Positions 50,731 to 60,140 of a stretch of DNA of 64,000 nt are shown piece after piece. Source of the stretch: G963662985 sp963662985. Lineage in GTDB: Bacteria > Chloroflexota > Anaerolineae > Anaerolineales > UBA11579. Position 1 is the stretch's first letter, and each line of letters starts with the position of its first letter. The stretch spans positions 682,001 to 746,000 of the forward strand of contig OY760067.1 of assembly GCA_963662985.1 (NCBI GenBank), given 5' to 3'. The notes beneath the pieces are model-generated. The model was not told where the DNA came from. It saw nothing but the letters and a program-made list of their open reading frames with translations, and did no database searches. A program made the translations under genes and the position numbers.

Positions 50731-51933
50731 TCAATTCTGATTGCATTCAATCACTGGAGGCACAACAGCATCATACCAAAGCCGTTCAAATTCATGAATA
50801 TAGGATTCTGCAATTTGTGGGTCATATATAATAACAACATTCTCATCATTTTTCTGTGTAGCATTTTGTGTGAAATTTAAAGATCCAGTGATAACAATTT
50901 CCCCATCAATAATAATCACTTTGTGATGCATAGAACCGGGATTTCCATCTTGACGCACATGTGCACCTGCACAGTAAAGCCGAGGTAACTCACTATACTC
51001 AGTCATACTTCCTCTTTTTTCAAATATATTTGCAACTGTTATACCTTGGCTAATCTTTTCAACAAGTATGTCTCCCATATCATCATGTGTAAAAGAAAAA
51101 GTCATCATCACAATATTTTGTTTTGCATTGTTCAAATAATAATTAATTTCATTAATCGTGCTATCTTCTGATCCGAAAAGAATAATAATTCTGCTACCAT
51201 CTACTTTTGTTAATTGTTTATATTGATATGAGGGAGAAGATGGACCAAAATTTCCATCCACCATTTCATCAAATTCATTTTCAAAAATCTCTGCTACTGT
51301 GACATCTTTTATCCAAATCGCATTGTTATTATTTCTAGTAAATCCATTGTAAGTAAAATTTGTAGAACCTGTCCAAACAATTGATTGGTCAAAAATTGCA
51401 AATTTATTATGCATTAGCGCAGAACGATGGTCGTCCATCACATTTATATCTGCATCTTGCAAAGTTTTGAAGAAATAATTTTCATCAATCAAGTCAGCTT
51501 CAATACCATATTCATCATCTGTAATCCAAATTACCTCAACACCTCTCTTAGAAGCAGATACTAAAGCTGTAGCAATTGGCAAGTAATCAGCTTCAAATCC
51601 AGCAATGTGGATAGTTTCTTGGGTATGATTAATTAAATCAATAAATCCTTGTGCAACATCATTTTCTTCTTCTGTAACAATTGAATTAGGGGTTGTAAAA
51701 TATGTTCGCCACCATTTTCCCTTTGTTTCTTCTTGAATCGTATCACCACCACTTCCTTTTCCAGATAAATTTGCTTTGCCTTGGAAAAATAGCATATATG
51801 ATTGATTATTTTGAATTAATATATATTTTTCTTGAAAATAGAAGAAGGATAAACTAATTCCTATGAGCAATAAAAGAAATAAGATGGAAAATAAAATGAG
51901 TTTTTTTAATTTAATAGTATTTATTTTTTTCAT
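50731..51933 (-). CDS. Secreted or membrane-anchored phospholipase D-superfamily protein
   Basis: The 400-residue protein has an N-terminal TM anchor (about 10-32) and two HKD motifs, MHNKFAIFDQSIVWTGSTNFT split around 177 and MHHKVIIIDGEIVITGS near 345, each followed by the conserved S/G-N motif. It is therefore a full two-motif PLD fold (nuclease or phosphodiesterase, or phospholipase). The anchor places it outside the cell. It lies downstream of a FecBCD-type transporter in the PadR operon. DNA or lipid scavenging for phosphate or nucleotides is a possible role. Confidence 0.88.
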   Translation of the reverse strand: MKKINTIKLKKLILFSILFLLLLIGISLSFFYFQEKYILIQNNQSYMLFFQGKANLSGKGSGGDTIQEETKGKWWRTYFTTPNSIVTEEENDVAQGFIDLINHTQETIHIAGFEADYLPIATALVSASKRGVEVIWITDDEYGIEADLIDENYFFKTLQDADINVMDDHRSALMHNKFAIFDQSIVWTGSTNFTYNGFTRNNNNAIWIKDVTVAEIFENEFDEMVDGNFGPSSPSYQYKQLTKVDGSRIIILFGSEDSTINEINYYLNNAKQNIVMMTFSFTHDDMGDILVEKISQGITVANIFEKRGSMTEYSELPRLYCAGAHVRQDGNPGSMHHKVIIIDGEIVITGSLNFTQNATQKNDENVVIIYDPQIAESYIHEFERLWYDAVVPPVIECNQN

Positions 51934-51995
51934 TAGGGCTGCCTTGAGATATTGATTGAGTTAATTATAACAACCTTAATAAATTATTTATTCAA

Positions 51996-52781
51996 TCACC
52001 AAAGAAAAAGCAATTGTTCTTCTACATGTTTCACTTCCACAGGCACATTATAGGTATAAGATAAATCTTCAGTGGTTAAAACATCTTTTGGTAAACCAAA
52101 TTTGTAGATATTCCCTTTTTTCATCAAAATCACTTTATTCGCTAAACGTTGTGCTAATTGAGGGTCATGTGTTGTTAAAACGGATGTAATGCCTTCGTTT
52201 TTTAATTCTCGAATTATTTTTACTAATTGAGATTTATTAGCGAGATCTAAATGTGAAGTTGGTTCATCTAATAATAAAATTTGTGGATCTTGTGTTAATG
52301 CCCGCGCCACTAAAACAAGTTGAAATTCTCCACCACTTAAAGTGGTAACGAATTTATTTTCTAAATGTTTAATACCTGTTTTTTCTAGGGCTTTTTCAAC
52401 ATAAAACACGTCATTTTTATTTGGTGAAGCAAGAAACCCTAAATAAGGAGTTCTTCCTAATAATAAAAACTCTCTTACAGTAAACTCAAAATTTACCATT
52501 TCTGTTTGAGGGACAAAAGCTATTTGTTTTCCAACGTTCTTTCTATGAATACCTTCAATAGAAGTACCAGAAAGGTTTATAGCTCCTTTTTTAGGAAGCA
52601 ACAAACCTAATGACAAATTTAATAAAGTTGTTTTTCCAGCGCCATTTGGACCTAAAATTGCAACAACATCTCCCTTTTGAATATCAAAAGAAAAATCATG
52701 AATAACTTCTTGATTTGAATTTGGATATCCAAAATAAACATTTTGAAATGATATAAGCGGATTATTCATAGGCGCTATCAT
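51996..52781 (-). CDS. ABC transporter ATPase, iron-siderophore/cobalamin (FecE/BtuD) type
   Basis: The 261-residue ATPase has Walker A LGPNGAGKTT, signature TLSGGEFQLVLVARAL, Walker B ILLLDEPTSHLDLANK and the family segment ALTQDPQILL. It starts directly after the permease stop. Together with the permease and binding protein it forms an importer for iron chelates, heme or cobalamin; the substrate is not determined. A cobalamin role would suit the B12-dependent mutase in this window. Confidence 0.93.
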   Translation of the reverse strand: MIAPMNNPLISFQNVYFGYPNSNQEVIHDFSFDIQKGDVVAILGPNGAGKTTLLNLSLGLLLPKKGAINLSGTSIEGIHRKNVGKQIAFVPQTEMVNFEFTVREFLLLGRTPYLGFLASPNKNDVFYVEKALEKTGIKHLENKFVTTLSGGEFQLVLVARALTQDPQILLLDEPTSHLDLANKSQLVKIIRELKNEGITSVLTTHDPQLAQRLANKVILMKKGNIYKFGLPKDVLTTEDLSYTYNVPVEVKHVEEQLLFLW

Positions 52782-53789
52782 TTATACTATTTCCATTGTT
52801 GTGTTACGACGAATCAATACAATTGTAAAAAGGATCGCTCCAAATAAGGATGTGATAATACCTAAAGGAATTTCTGAAGCGAATGCAGCTCGTGATATAG
52901 TATCTGCGATCATTACAAATATTCCCCCCAATAACATAGATGCCGGCAATGAATATTGTGCATTTACGCCAAATATTTGCCGTGTTACATGCGGGATTAA
53001 AAGCCCAACCCATCCAACAATACCGCTAATTGAAACAATTGCAGCTACTGGAATAATTGCAGCGACCAAGAGAACTATTCTTTCAATTTTTGGATGAACT
53101 CCCAAAGAAAAAGCCACTCGGTCTTCCAAAGAAAGTACATTCAATCTCCAACGAAGTAAATATAATACTACTAAGCCAATAATTACTGGAAAAATGACAC
53201 TCAATAATCGATCCCAAGTAATACTCGCCAAACTACCTAATAACCAGAAAGTGATCTCTTGTAGTTGATTTGTTGGATCAGCGACAAATTTCATAATCCC
53301 AACACCTGATGAAAAGAATGCTGAAATTATCATTCCTGCCATTACCAATCTCAACACCCAACTCCCTAATCGGAATTTTTCAGCCAAAAGATAGGATGCA
53401 ATCATACCTACTAAGGCAAAAACCATTGAAAATCCTTGAACTACCCAAGCGTAATTTGAAATAAAAACAATTGCTAATGCTGCCCCAAAGGCAGCCCCTT
53501 GCGACACACCAAGGAATCCGGGTTCTACCAATGGATTAGAAAAAAGCATCTGCATGGCGAGACCAGCGCCTGCTAATGTCATTCCGACAAGCAAAGCGGC
53601 GATCATTCTTGGTAATCTTAATCGAAGCACCAATGATTGCGCTATTGGATCCTCGAATAGGGTTCGGAGAGGTATGAACCCTGTTTGAGGGTATCTTCCA
53701 TAAAGAACTCCAAGAATAAAAATAATAAAAACCGAAATAAAAAGAATAATCAAATATTTCTTATTCGTTTTCCTTTTTTCTTCTGCCAT
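52782..53789 (-). CDS. ABC transporter permease, FecCD/BtuC type
   Basis: The 335-residue protein has about ten TM segments and FecCD motifs: RLPRMIAALLVGMTLAGAG, MQMLFSNPLVEPGFLGVSQGA split, and the ATPase-coupling GWVGLLIPHVTRQIFG. It is encoded between the binding protein and ATPase genes with spacings of 19 and 0 bases. Confidence 0.94.
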   Translation of the reverse strand: MAEEKRKTNKKYLIILFISVFIIFILGVLYGRYPQTGFIPLRTLFEDPIAQSLVLRLRLPRMIAALLVGMTLAGAGLAMQMLFSNPLVEPGFLGVSQGAAFGAALAIVFISNYAWVVQGFSMVFALVGMIASYLLAEKFRLGSWVLRLVMAGMIISAFFSSGVGIMKFVADPTNQLQEITFWLLGSLASITWDRLLSVIFPVIIGLVVLYLLRWRLNVLSLEDRVAFSLGVHPKIERIVLLVAAIIPVAAIVSISGIVGWVGLLIPHVTRQIFGVNAQYSLPASMLLGGIFVMIADTISRAAFASEIPLGIITSLFGAILFTIVLIRRNTTMEIV

Positions 53790-53808
53790 GCAAATGCCTT
53801 ATCTACAA

Positions 53809-54879
53809 TTAATTCATATAATCCACTAATAACGGATAAATTTCAGCATAGAATGTATCTTCGCTCATATTGTAAAAGAATTGATAAAAATCTAAAGTTG
53901 CTGTTTCAAAGTCAAAATCAGATTGTTCAGGATAGAGTGTATCAAATATCCATTCCATTGTGATACCCCATTGTGGAATGGATTGATCCCAATAATAAAA
54001 ATCTACCGGGAATGCATATAATTGATCATTTTTAATCGCATCTAAAATTTGCCAATCAGGACTTTCTTGCAAAATTTTCATCACATCGTGGCTATCACTA
54101 AAATATGCTGTCATAAAAATTACATCTGGTTTCCAAACATAATATTGCTCTAAATTTACAGTAGCCCATGAATCAGTCATATTTGTATCTAACCAAACAG
54201 GTTTTCCTCCTGCATTCTGGATCAAGACTGTTTGAATCCAGGATTGAGGCGGCACTTTGAATACTACTTCCCCATCTTTACTTGAATAATAAACAAATCC
54301 TATAGAAGGCTTTTCACCCTCTGCAATTTGACTTGTTAATTCTTCCATATGATCTAAGGTATTTGAATAATATTCTTTCAATTCATTTGCGCGGGTTGGA
54401 TTATCGAAGATTTTTCCTAGCGTATCAAAATCTTGCATATAAGATGCTTCATCTTCAAATGATAAGTAAACAACTGGGATTCCTAATTCTTCAAATGGAA
54501 CTCCAAATTTTTCCCGCATATAATATTTCAAAATGATTAAATCAGGGTTTAAATTTAATGCCTCTTCTGTCGAGCCTTTTCCATCTAATATGGTTAAGTT
54601 TTCGTAATTTGTATTGACTAATGGGGTCAAATCCCCAGCTCCTTGTTCAACAATGGGTTGACCAACTATGCGCTCTGAAGCTTCAGGAAATCCATATAAA
54701 GTTGTTGCTATTGTTGGCAATCCATTCCCCATAACTACAATTCTTTGAGGAACGCTATCAAGAATTACTTCTCTTCCTAATGCGTCAGTAATAACAATTT
54801 TTTCGTCGCTTTGTGCAATAACCACATTTACTGTGATCAATAAAACGATTAAAATAAAAAATACAATTCTTTTTTTCAT
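53809..54879 (-). CDS. ABC transporter substrate-binding protein, FepB/BtuF type
   Basis: The 356-residue precursor has a signal peptide ending in VVIAQSDE with no lipobox Cys. The mature class III binding protein starts with KIVITDALGREVILDSVPQRIVV and has LNPDLIILKYYMREK and VWKPDVIFMTAY, with a long helical backbone. It starts one base after the padR stop, so it is in the same transcript. The ligand is probably an iron chelate, heme or cobalamin. Confidence 0.88.
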   Translation of the reverse strand: MKKRIVFFILIVLLITVNVVIAQSDEKIVITDALGREVILDSVPQRIVVMGNGLPTIATTLYGFPEASERIVGQPIVEQGAGDLTPLVNTNYENLTILDGKGSTEEALNLNPDLIILKYYMREKFGVPFEELGIPVVYLSFEDEASYMQDFDTLGKIFDNPTRANELKEYYSNTLDHMEELTSQIAEGEKPSIGFVYYSSKDGEVVFKVPPQSWIQTVLIQNAGGKPVWLDTNMTDSWATVNLEQYYVWKPDVIFMTAYFSDSHDVMKILQESPDWQILDAIKNDQLYAFPVDFYYWDQSIPQWGITMEWIFDTLYPEQSDFDFETATLDFYQFFYNMSEDTFYAEIYPLLVDYMN

Positions 54880-54880
54880 A

Positions 54881-55423
54881 TCATCTCCTGACCTGATCTA
54901 TATTAAATTGTTTTAAAAATTCAAACATCATTTGAATTTGTGAATACTTAATTTCCATTGAAATTTGATTGATGATTTGTTCATCTGCAATAATTTCTTT
55001 TTGTGCTGCAATTGATTTTAGAGATATTTCAATTTTTTCAATTTGCTTTGATATCAATTCTTCAATTGCATCTGGATCTTGTGAAGAAAGAAAATATATT
55101 TTTGTAAGTAGTTCCATACGCAAAGCACGCATACTAACCCATACTGGTGAATAAAGCCAAGCTTGATAAGATTGTTTTGCTTTCATAGATAATTGGAATT
55201 TTTTTCGGTCAGGGCGCCCATCTTGTAATTGCAATTCTCCCACAATTAAATTTTGTTTTTCTAGTCGTTTTAATAATGTATATAATTGACTTTGGCTGAT
55301 TGACCAAACAAACCCAAGATCTGATGAAATTCTTTGATGAATTTCATAGCCATGAGCAGCTTTTTCTGCAAGGCAACCATAAATAAGATAAACGGGTGAA
55401 AATTGACTTTCTGCTTTTGACAT
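54881..55423 (-). CDS. PadR-family transcriptional repressor
   Basis: The 180-residue protein has the PadR winged helix (YLIYGCLAEKAAHGYEIHQRI, then SQSQLYTLLKRLEKQNLIVGE, then the wing GRPDRKKFQLS) and a C-terminal dimerising helical domain of the Vir_act_alpha_C type (KSYQAWLYSPVW onward). It is the first gene of the transporter operon. A dyad overlaps its own -10 box, so it probably represses itself and the transporter. Confidence 0.93.
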   Translation of the reverse strand: MSKAESQFSPVYLIYGCLAEKAAHGYEIHQRISSDLGFVWSISQSQLYTLLKRLEKQNLIVGELQLQDGRPDRKKFQLSMKAKQSYQAWLYSPVWVSMRALRMELLTKIYFLSSQDPDAIEELISKQIEKIEISLKSIAAQKEIIADEQIINQISMEIKYSQIQMMFEFLKQFNIDQVRR

Positions 55424-55438
55424 TTATTCCCTTATTGT

Positions 55439-55498
55439 ACTCACCGAGTGAGCATATACTCTCTCATTGAGTATATAAAATTGAGAAAGAGAAGTCAA
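55439..55498 (-). promoter_or_regulatory. padR promoter with overlapping operators
   Basis: Minus strand: TTGACT (55493-55498), 17 bases, TATACT (55470-55475). ATATACTC (55454-55461) and GAGTATAT (55469-55476) form a perfect 8-7-8 dyad covering the -10 box. Just downstream, CTCAC-CGA-GTGAG lies at 55440-55452. Both dyads share the ACTC/GAGT core. Confidence 0.78.
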
Positions 55499-55558
55499 GT
55501 AAAACAAATTGTTTTAAGGATTAATGATTTATTTCACCATATCCCCCAAAAAGAAATA

Positions 55559-56023
55559 TTATTTTTCTATTTTTTTGACCATTCTTTGGCCTGTAACACC
55601 ATCTCGATAATAATTTGTCAAAATGTTGTCTTTTACATATCCATATTTTTCGTAGAGTTTAATTGCAGCAAAGTTATCAATTCTTGCAACCAGTTCAATT
55701 GAATTTGCAAATTGAATCAAAGATTCAGCTTGCAATAGTAATTGGGTTGCAATTCCTTGTTTTCTAAAATCTGGATGTATAGCTAATGTCATCACTTGTG
55801 CCATAGAACTTCGTTTTTTATCTTCAAGAGCAATAAACCCTATCATTAAGTCATCTTTTATAGCTTTTAACTTAATAATATCTGGGAGAGATAACAATCC
55901 AATATAGTCCAACAAAGTCCACATCTCACTTTTTGAAAAACACACTTGCTCTAACTCAAGCAATGAACGCAAGTCTTTCATGTCAGTTGGTTGGATTTTA
56001 TAAAATGGTAAAGCGACATTCAT
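55559..56023 (-). CDS. GNAT-family N-acetyltransferase (RimI-like)
   Basis: The 154-residue protein has the GNAT acetyl-CoA loop in VMTLAIHPDFRKQGIATQLL (about 89-108), followed by the IELVARIDNFAAIKLYEKYGYV motif split across beta5/alpha4. Similarity is best to RimI-type protein N-terminal acetyltransferases, but small-molecule GNATs are possible. It follows degV on the same strand beyond a terminator. Confidence 0.85.
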   Translation of the reverse strand: MNVALPFYKIQPTDMKDLRSLLELEQVCFSKSEMWTLLDYIGLLSLPDIIKLKAIKDDLMIGFIALEDKKRSSMAQVMTLAIHPDFRKQGIATQLLLQAESLIQFANSIELVARIDNFAAIKLYEKYGYVKDNILTNYYRDGVTGQRMVKKIEK

Positions 56024-56039
56024 ATCGGAATATTATCAT

Positions 56040-56070
56040 AAAAAAAGAGCAAGAGAAGCTCTTACTCTTT
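56040..56070 (-). terminator. Terminator of degV
   Basis: On the minus strand an 11-bp stem with one G:U pair (AAGAGTAAGAG with CTCTTGCTCTT), three-base loop and T7 tail. Confidence 0.85.
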
Positions 56071-56079
56071 CGGAATGCT

Positions 56080-56937
56080 CTAAATTTCATCAAATATACT
56101 TTGTAGCCCAAATCCAACACCTATAAGACTCGGCCCTGTATGAGCACCAAGCGCTGTTGCAACAGCCAAAGGCTCCAAAAATATTGGATTTAATTTTTCT
56201 TCTATCAGCTTTTTTACATATTGAAGTTCAGATTCATTTCCAGTATGGACTAATTGAATTCTTAATTTTTGATTTCCATATTTTTCATGTAGTTTTTCAA
56301 CAATTGCTGCAAGCGCTTTTGTTATTGTTCTTTGTTGTGTTACAGTTTCATACACTCCATCGTCTTTTGTGACTGTAATAATCGGTTTGATTTTCAAAAC
56401 AGAAGCAAGAAGACCTTTTAGATGACTAATTCTTCCACCATGAATTAAATATCTCAGTTCGCTCAAAGTGAACATCACATTGCTATTTTCAGCAACTTTG
56501 TTTATAAGTTCTTTAATATGTTCAAGAGAATATCCCTTTTCAATTGCTTTTGCTGCAATTTCAACTTGCCAACCAAAAGAAACAGATAATCCTTTGGTAT
56601 CAATGTAAGTGATATTTGCCTCTGGAACCATTTCTCCACCAGATTTTGCTGCTTCGATAGTGCTACTTAACCCAGAGGAGATATGTATTGAAAGAATATC
56701 AGGATCATCTTGTGCAATTTTTCGGTAAATTTCTGCAAACATTCCTGGTGTTGGTGTAGCTGTTGAAGGATATGCATCTGTTTTTGATAGAGCTACATAA
56801 AATTCTTCATTTGTAATATCTTTATCCCCTACATATGTTTTTCCTTCAAGCATTAATGTAAGTGGAACTACTGTAATTTGATATTTCTGAATCAAATCTT
56901 TTGCCATATCCATTCCACTATCAACAACAATCTTCAT
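56080..56937 (-). CDS. DegV family fatty-acid-binding protein
   Basis: The 285-residue two-domain protein has the DegV pattern: MKIVVDSGMDMAKDL, PLTLMLEGKTYVGD, TSTATPTPGMF-like PSTATPTPGMFAEIY, SIHISSGLSSTIEAA, ELRYLIHGGRISHLKGLLASVL split, and IKPIITVTKDDGVYE. Family members such as FakB bind fatty acids for phosphorylation by FakA; no FakA gene is near. It is monocistronic. Confidence 0.93.
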   Translation of the reverse strand: MKIVVDSGMDMAKDLIQKYQITVVPLTLMLEGKTYVGDKDITNEEFYVALSKTDAYPSTATPTPGMFAEIYRKIAQDDPDILSIHISSGLSSTIEAAKSGGEMVPEANITYIDTKGLSVSFGWQVEIAAKAIEKGYSLEHIKELINKVAENSNVMFTLSELRYLIHGGRISHLKGLLASVLKIKPIITVTKDDGVYETVTQQRTITKALAAIVEKLHEKYGNQKLRIQLVHTGNESELQYVKKLIEEKLNPIFLEPLAVATALGAHTGPSLIGVGFGLQSIFDEI

Positions 56938-57044
56938 ATGTACTATCCTTCATTAATTATTTTACTTTAGTATAAAATCCTAAAAACAATTAGAATATAT
57001 GTCAAAAGTCATCTTGATATAGGAAGAACAGACTATTTTTCGAG

Positions 57045-57050
57045 TATACT
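57045..57050 (+). promoter_or_regulatory. -10 element immediately before the O-antigen-ligase-like gene
   Basis: TATACT lies nine bases before the ATG, with no ribosome-binding site between. Transcription would begin within a few bases of the start codon, which suggests a leaderless mRNA. Confidence 0.4.
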
Positions 57051-57059
57051 ATCTAAATC

Positions 57060-58409
57060 ATGAATACTATAATCTCTTCAACTAAAACTCAAATTATATT
57101 TGATGAAGTATTTTCAAACTTGAGGATAAGACCTGTTTTTTCTTTCACATTATTCTTGATCTATTCGTTTTTATTTAGGATTCCTTATTTACCTATATCA
57201 ATTTTAAAATATATATCTTTTGTTTTTGTAATTGCTTTAGTTTTCTACACTATCAATATTTTTCGTAATTACAGGTATTTTATAAAAACCCCCTATTTAA
57301 TTTTTCTTTTTATTTTTTTGATCTCAAATTTGCTTTCTTTTTTTCTTTTTGAAAAAGGAAAGATTTCTTTTTTAACTTCTGATGCGTTAAATCATATTGT
57401 CCTATTAATTATTCTATTTCCTACACAGGTCAATCTAACTAAAGAAAATAACTTGAAAAATTATGAGTTCTTTTTGAAACTTGTACTGATTTGGAATATG
57501 GGAATGATCCTAATTAGTGAATTTATGCTTTTTATGAATTACTCAGGTGTCACTTGTACAGGATATGATTGTCATTACACTGGCATAAATGGAACAAGAT
57601 TATATGGAATTTATACAGACCCTAACTATGCCTCTATACTTGCTCTAATAACAATATTAATCTCTATCTTTTTCTTTATAAAATCTGAAAAATTATTTTA
57701 TAAAATTTTATATATTTTAATTATTCTACTTTCATATATATTCATTGTTTTTACTTATTCAAGGACTGGTCTAATTTCATTATTAATTGCTATTTTTATT
57801 TTTTCTTTTTATTACTTAAATAAATTTTTATCAAAAAATATTTTTTTATCATTAATTATTTCTTCAATTCTTCTTTTGATAATTGCTTTTTTACCTACTC
57901 CATTAAGAAGTTTTTACAATCATATTTTTCCTACAAAAATTGAACGGAATAGTTATGTAGAAAATATTGATATAAGTAATAACCGGTTTGATATTTGGTC
58001 TTCAGGAGTAATCGCTATTTCAGATCATCCAATTCTTGGGATTGGGTATAGGAACATAAAATCCTATTTTAATGGAAATTATCCTGGTACATATATAGCG
58101 AATCATGATAAAGCTTATGAATTACATAATGTGGTTTTAAACATTCTAATCAGTCAGGGAATAATAGGCTTAATTCCTTTTTCTATTTTTACATTTTTAA
58201 TCATTAAATTAATATGGAAAACTAAAAAACAAACTTATAGTGATCAAAAATATTTAATCATTCTCCTCCTCGTATCAATTATTATCTCAATAAGTTGTGA
58301 ATCAATGTTTATAAGTGATATTCTTTATCTTTACACACCAACTTCAATTCTATTTTGGATCTCATTAGGTTCTTTAGTAAAAACAATCCCATCAATTGAA
58401 TCAAACTGA
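57060..58409 (+). CDS. O-antigen ligase/polymerase-like membrane protein
   Basis: The 449-residue protein has about eleven TM segments and a large extracytoplasmic loop with the Wzy_C pattern (NRFDIWSSGVIAISDHPILGIGYRN split near 300-325, then ELHNVVLNILISQGIIG). It resembles WaaL/Wzy O-antigen ligase or exopolysaccharide polymerase proteins. AT-rich like the MBOAT pair. It stands alone between degV and the hydrolases, so the glycan it acts on is unknown. Confidence 0.82.
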   Translation: MNTIISSTKTQIIFDEVFSNLRIRPVFSFTLFLIYSFLFRIPYLPISILKYISFVFVIALVFYTINIFRNYRYFIKTPYLIFLFIFLISNLLSFFLFEKGKISFLTSDALNHIVLLIILFPTQVNLTKENNLKNYEFFLKLVLIWNMGMILISEFMLFMNYSGVTCTGYDCHYTGINGTRLYGIYTDPNYASILALITILISIFFFIKSEKLFYKILYILIILLSYIFIVFTYSRTGLISLLIAIFIFSFYYLNKFLSKNIFLSLIISSILLLIIAFLPTPLRSFYNHIFPTKIERNSYVENIDISNNRFDIWSSGVIAISDHPILGIGYRNIKSYFNGNYPGTYIANHDKAYELHNVVLNILISQGIIGLIPFSIFTFLIIKLIWKTKKQTYSDQKYLIILLLVSIIISISCESMFISDILYLYTPTSILFWISLGSLVKTIPSIESN

Positions 58410-58416
58410 TGGGATT
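58385..58416. terminator. Hairpin at the stop codon of the O-antigen-ligase-like gene
   Basis: AATCCCATCA pairs with TGATGGGATT, overlapping the stop. There is no T-run, so termination is uncertain; it separates converging genes. Confidence 0.45.
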
Positions 58417-58433
58417 AATAAGTCATCTTGTTT

Positions 58434-59210
58434 TCAAAGAACTTCATCCAAAAATTCTTTAATCTTTTCAAAAACTTTTTCTCTCTCTCCATCCATGGGT
58501 ATAACATGTCCACTTTTTTCGAGTATGATCTTTGATTTAATTGCATCACCTACAACTTCTTCAATTTGTTTCATGTGGTTGATTGGAACTGTTTGATCTG
58601 ATTGGGAGTATATTAATTGAGTTGGTGCTTGTATCTTTGAGATTTCTTCTTTTGAAATTTGTAATAATTGATCTAATTCATAGGCGCCTGCTAAAGGTGT
58701 AAAACCAATATATGAAACATTATCTTTTGCGTTTTCAGGTTTAAACCATCCATCTCCTACTACTGGTTTATAACGATTATACGGTTTTAAGAATGAAATT
58801 ATCTTTAAGAATGGGATGAGGTGTTTATTAGCAATTGAACTAATCGATCCAAATGGAGCAGCCATTGCAATCACTGCATCTACATCTAAATAAGAACCAG
58901 CATAAAGAGATAATGCCCCTCCCATTGATAAACCAGCGATTACAATTTTTTTACACCCTGTTTTCAACATATAGTAACCATCTTCTACAGATGCAACCCA
59001 ATCCTCCCAATGTGCACGATTCATATCTGCAACTTTTGTTCCATGAGCAAATAATCTCGGTACTAGAACAGTGTATCCCATTTGATTTAGATAACTTGCC
59101 AAATATTTCATTTCTGATGGAGCCCCTGTAAATCCATGAATCAGTAAAATTCCAACCTCATTTCCAGGTAAATAAAAAGGCTCTGCATTTGTCATTATTT
59201 GGTTTTTCAT
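58434..59210 (-). CDS. Alpha/beta hydrolase, carboxylesterase/monoacylglycerol-lipase type (paralogue 2)
   Basis: Translation is taken from the ATG at 59210, one base after the upstream stop. The 258-residue protein has an oxyanion HGFTGAPSEMKYLA, nucleophile Ser in IAGLSMGGALSLY (about residue 93), acid Asp in YSQSDQTVPI and His in EKSGHVIPMDGER. It is Est30/thermostable-carboxylesterase-like. It is coupled to a close paralogue just upstream, a recent tandem duplication. Confidence 0.88.
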   Translation of the reverse strand: MKNQIMTNAEPFYLPGNEVGILLIHGFTGAPSEMKYLASYLNQMGYTVLVPRLFAHGTKVADMNRAHWEDWVASVEDGYYMLKTGCKKIVIAGLSMGGALSLYAGSYLDVDAVIAMAAPFGSISSIANKHLIPFLKIISFLKPYNRYKPVVGDGWFKPENAKDNVSYIGFTPLAGAYELDQLLQISKEEISKIQAPTQLIYSQSDQTVPINHMKQIEEVVGDAIKSKIILEKSGHVIPMDGEREKVFEKIKEFLDEVL

Positions 59211-59211
59211 T

Positions 59212-59985
59212 TTATTTCTCACTTATTTTCTTGATAAAATCATAAACTTTAGGGAATAATATTTCAAAATTTCCATCTTCTGTGATTACATGCGATGATT
59301 CTTCAATATAAAACAACTCTTTACTAGAAGTTGTCAACTCATTAAAAATCATTTCAGAATTTTCTGGCACTACATAATCATCATCTATGGAATGGATAAT
59401 TAATGTTGGAGCTGTAATTTTGGGAATTTGAACTCTTAATATTTGAAGTAATTTGATCAGTTCAGCTCCACTTGCGGTTGGGTTCACGTCATATGAAATT
59501 CTTTCTGAAAATCTTTCTGGATGAAACCAATCTGCCGGTCCTTTTTTTAAATAAGGAACAAATTTTGAAAATAATTTACTAAAAATGAGTCGAAACTGAT
59601 CATACATAGGAGAAGTGCTTAATCGGTAAGGCGTATCCATAGCAATAACACCATCCACATCGTTAAAGGAAGAAAATGTTAATGTAAGTGCCCCTCCCAT
59701 TGAAAGGCCAATCACAATAATTTTTTTACACAAAGGCTTTAATAGTTTATACCCATTTTCAACACTTGTAATCCAGTCTTGATATTTCATTCGTGCCATG
59801 TCTTTTGGTTGAGTTGCGTGACCTGCCAATCGAATTCCTAAAACAGTAAGCCCTTGTTCAGCTAAATACTGTGCTAAATAGGACATCTCTTTTGGGGTTG
59901 CTGTAAATCCGTGAATTAATAAACATCCAACTTCTCCACCTAAATAAAAATAAGGCTCTCCTGTTTTCATTAGTTGTTGAGACAT
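59212..59985 (-). CDS. Alpha/beta hydrolase, carboxylesterase type (paralogue 1)
   Basis: The 257-residue protein matches its downstream neighbour along the whole length: HGFTATPKEMSYLAQYL, VIGLSMGGALTLTF, HSIDDDYVVPE and EESSHVITEDGN supply the oxyanion hole and the Ser-Asp-His triad. CGGAGGG lies before the ATG. It probably hydrolyses short-chain esters or monoacylglycerols in the cytoplasm; the substrate is unknown. Confidence 0.88.
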   Translation of the reverse strand: MSQQLMKTGEPYFYLGGEVGCLLIHGFTATPKEMSYLAQYLAEQGLTVLGIRLAGHATQPKDMARMKYQDWITSVENGYKLLKPLCKKIIVIGLSMGGALTLTFSSFNDVDGVIAMDTPYRLSTSPMYDQFRLIFSKLFSKFVPYLKKGPADWFHPERFSERISYDVNPTASGAELIKLLQILRVQIPKITAPTLIIHSIDDDYVVPENSEMIFNELTTSSKELFYIEESSHVITEDGNFEILFPKVYDFIKKISEK

Positions 59986-60017
59986 ATTGCCCTCCGTTAT
60001 GAGTCATTTTCCAATTA

Positions 60018-60046
60018 ATTTTACTCCAGTTATTCCAGGGTTTCAA
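60018..60046 (-). promoter_or_regulatory. Promoter of the hydrolase pair
   Basis: Minus strand: TTGAAA (60041-60046), 17 bases, TAAAAT (60018-60023). Confidence 0.6.
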
Positions 60047-60111
60047 ATTCAACTCGATTATCAATAGAGTAATTTGTTAAGAATATGTAAATAACTGTAA
60101 AGAAAGGAGAC

Positions 60112-60140
60112 TTGCAAAACTTTTTGGCTTTAAGTATAAT
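60112..60140 (+). promoter_or_regulatory. Promoter of rho
   Basis: TTGCAA (60112-60117), 17 bases, TATAAT (60135-60140). The predicted leader of about 90 bases could serve rho autoregulation, as known in other bacteria. Confidence 0.65.

Noticed and set aside
53790..55558. Fur box or cobalamin riboswitch before the FecBCD-type transporter
   Set aside because: No GATAATGATAATCATTATC-like sequence and no B12 box; a PadR-type operator explains the region better.
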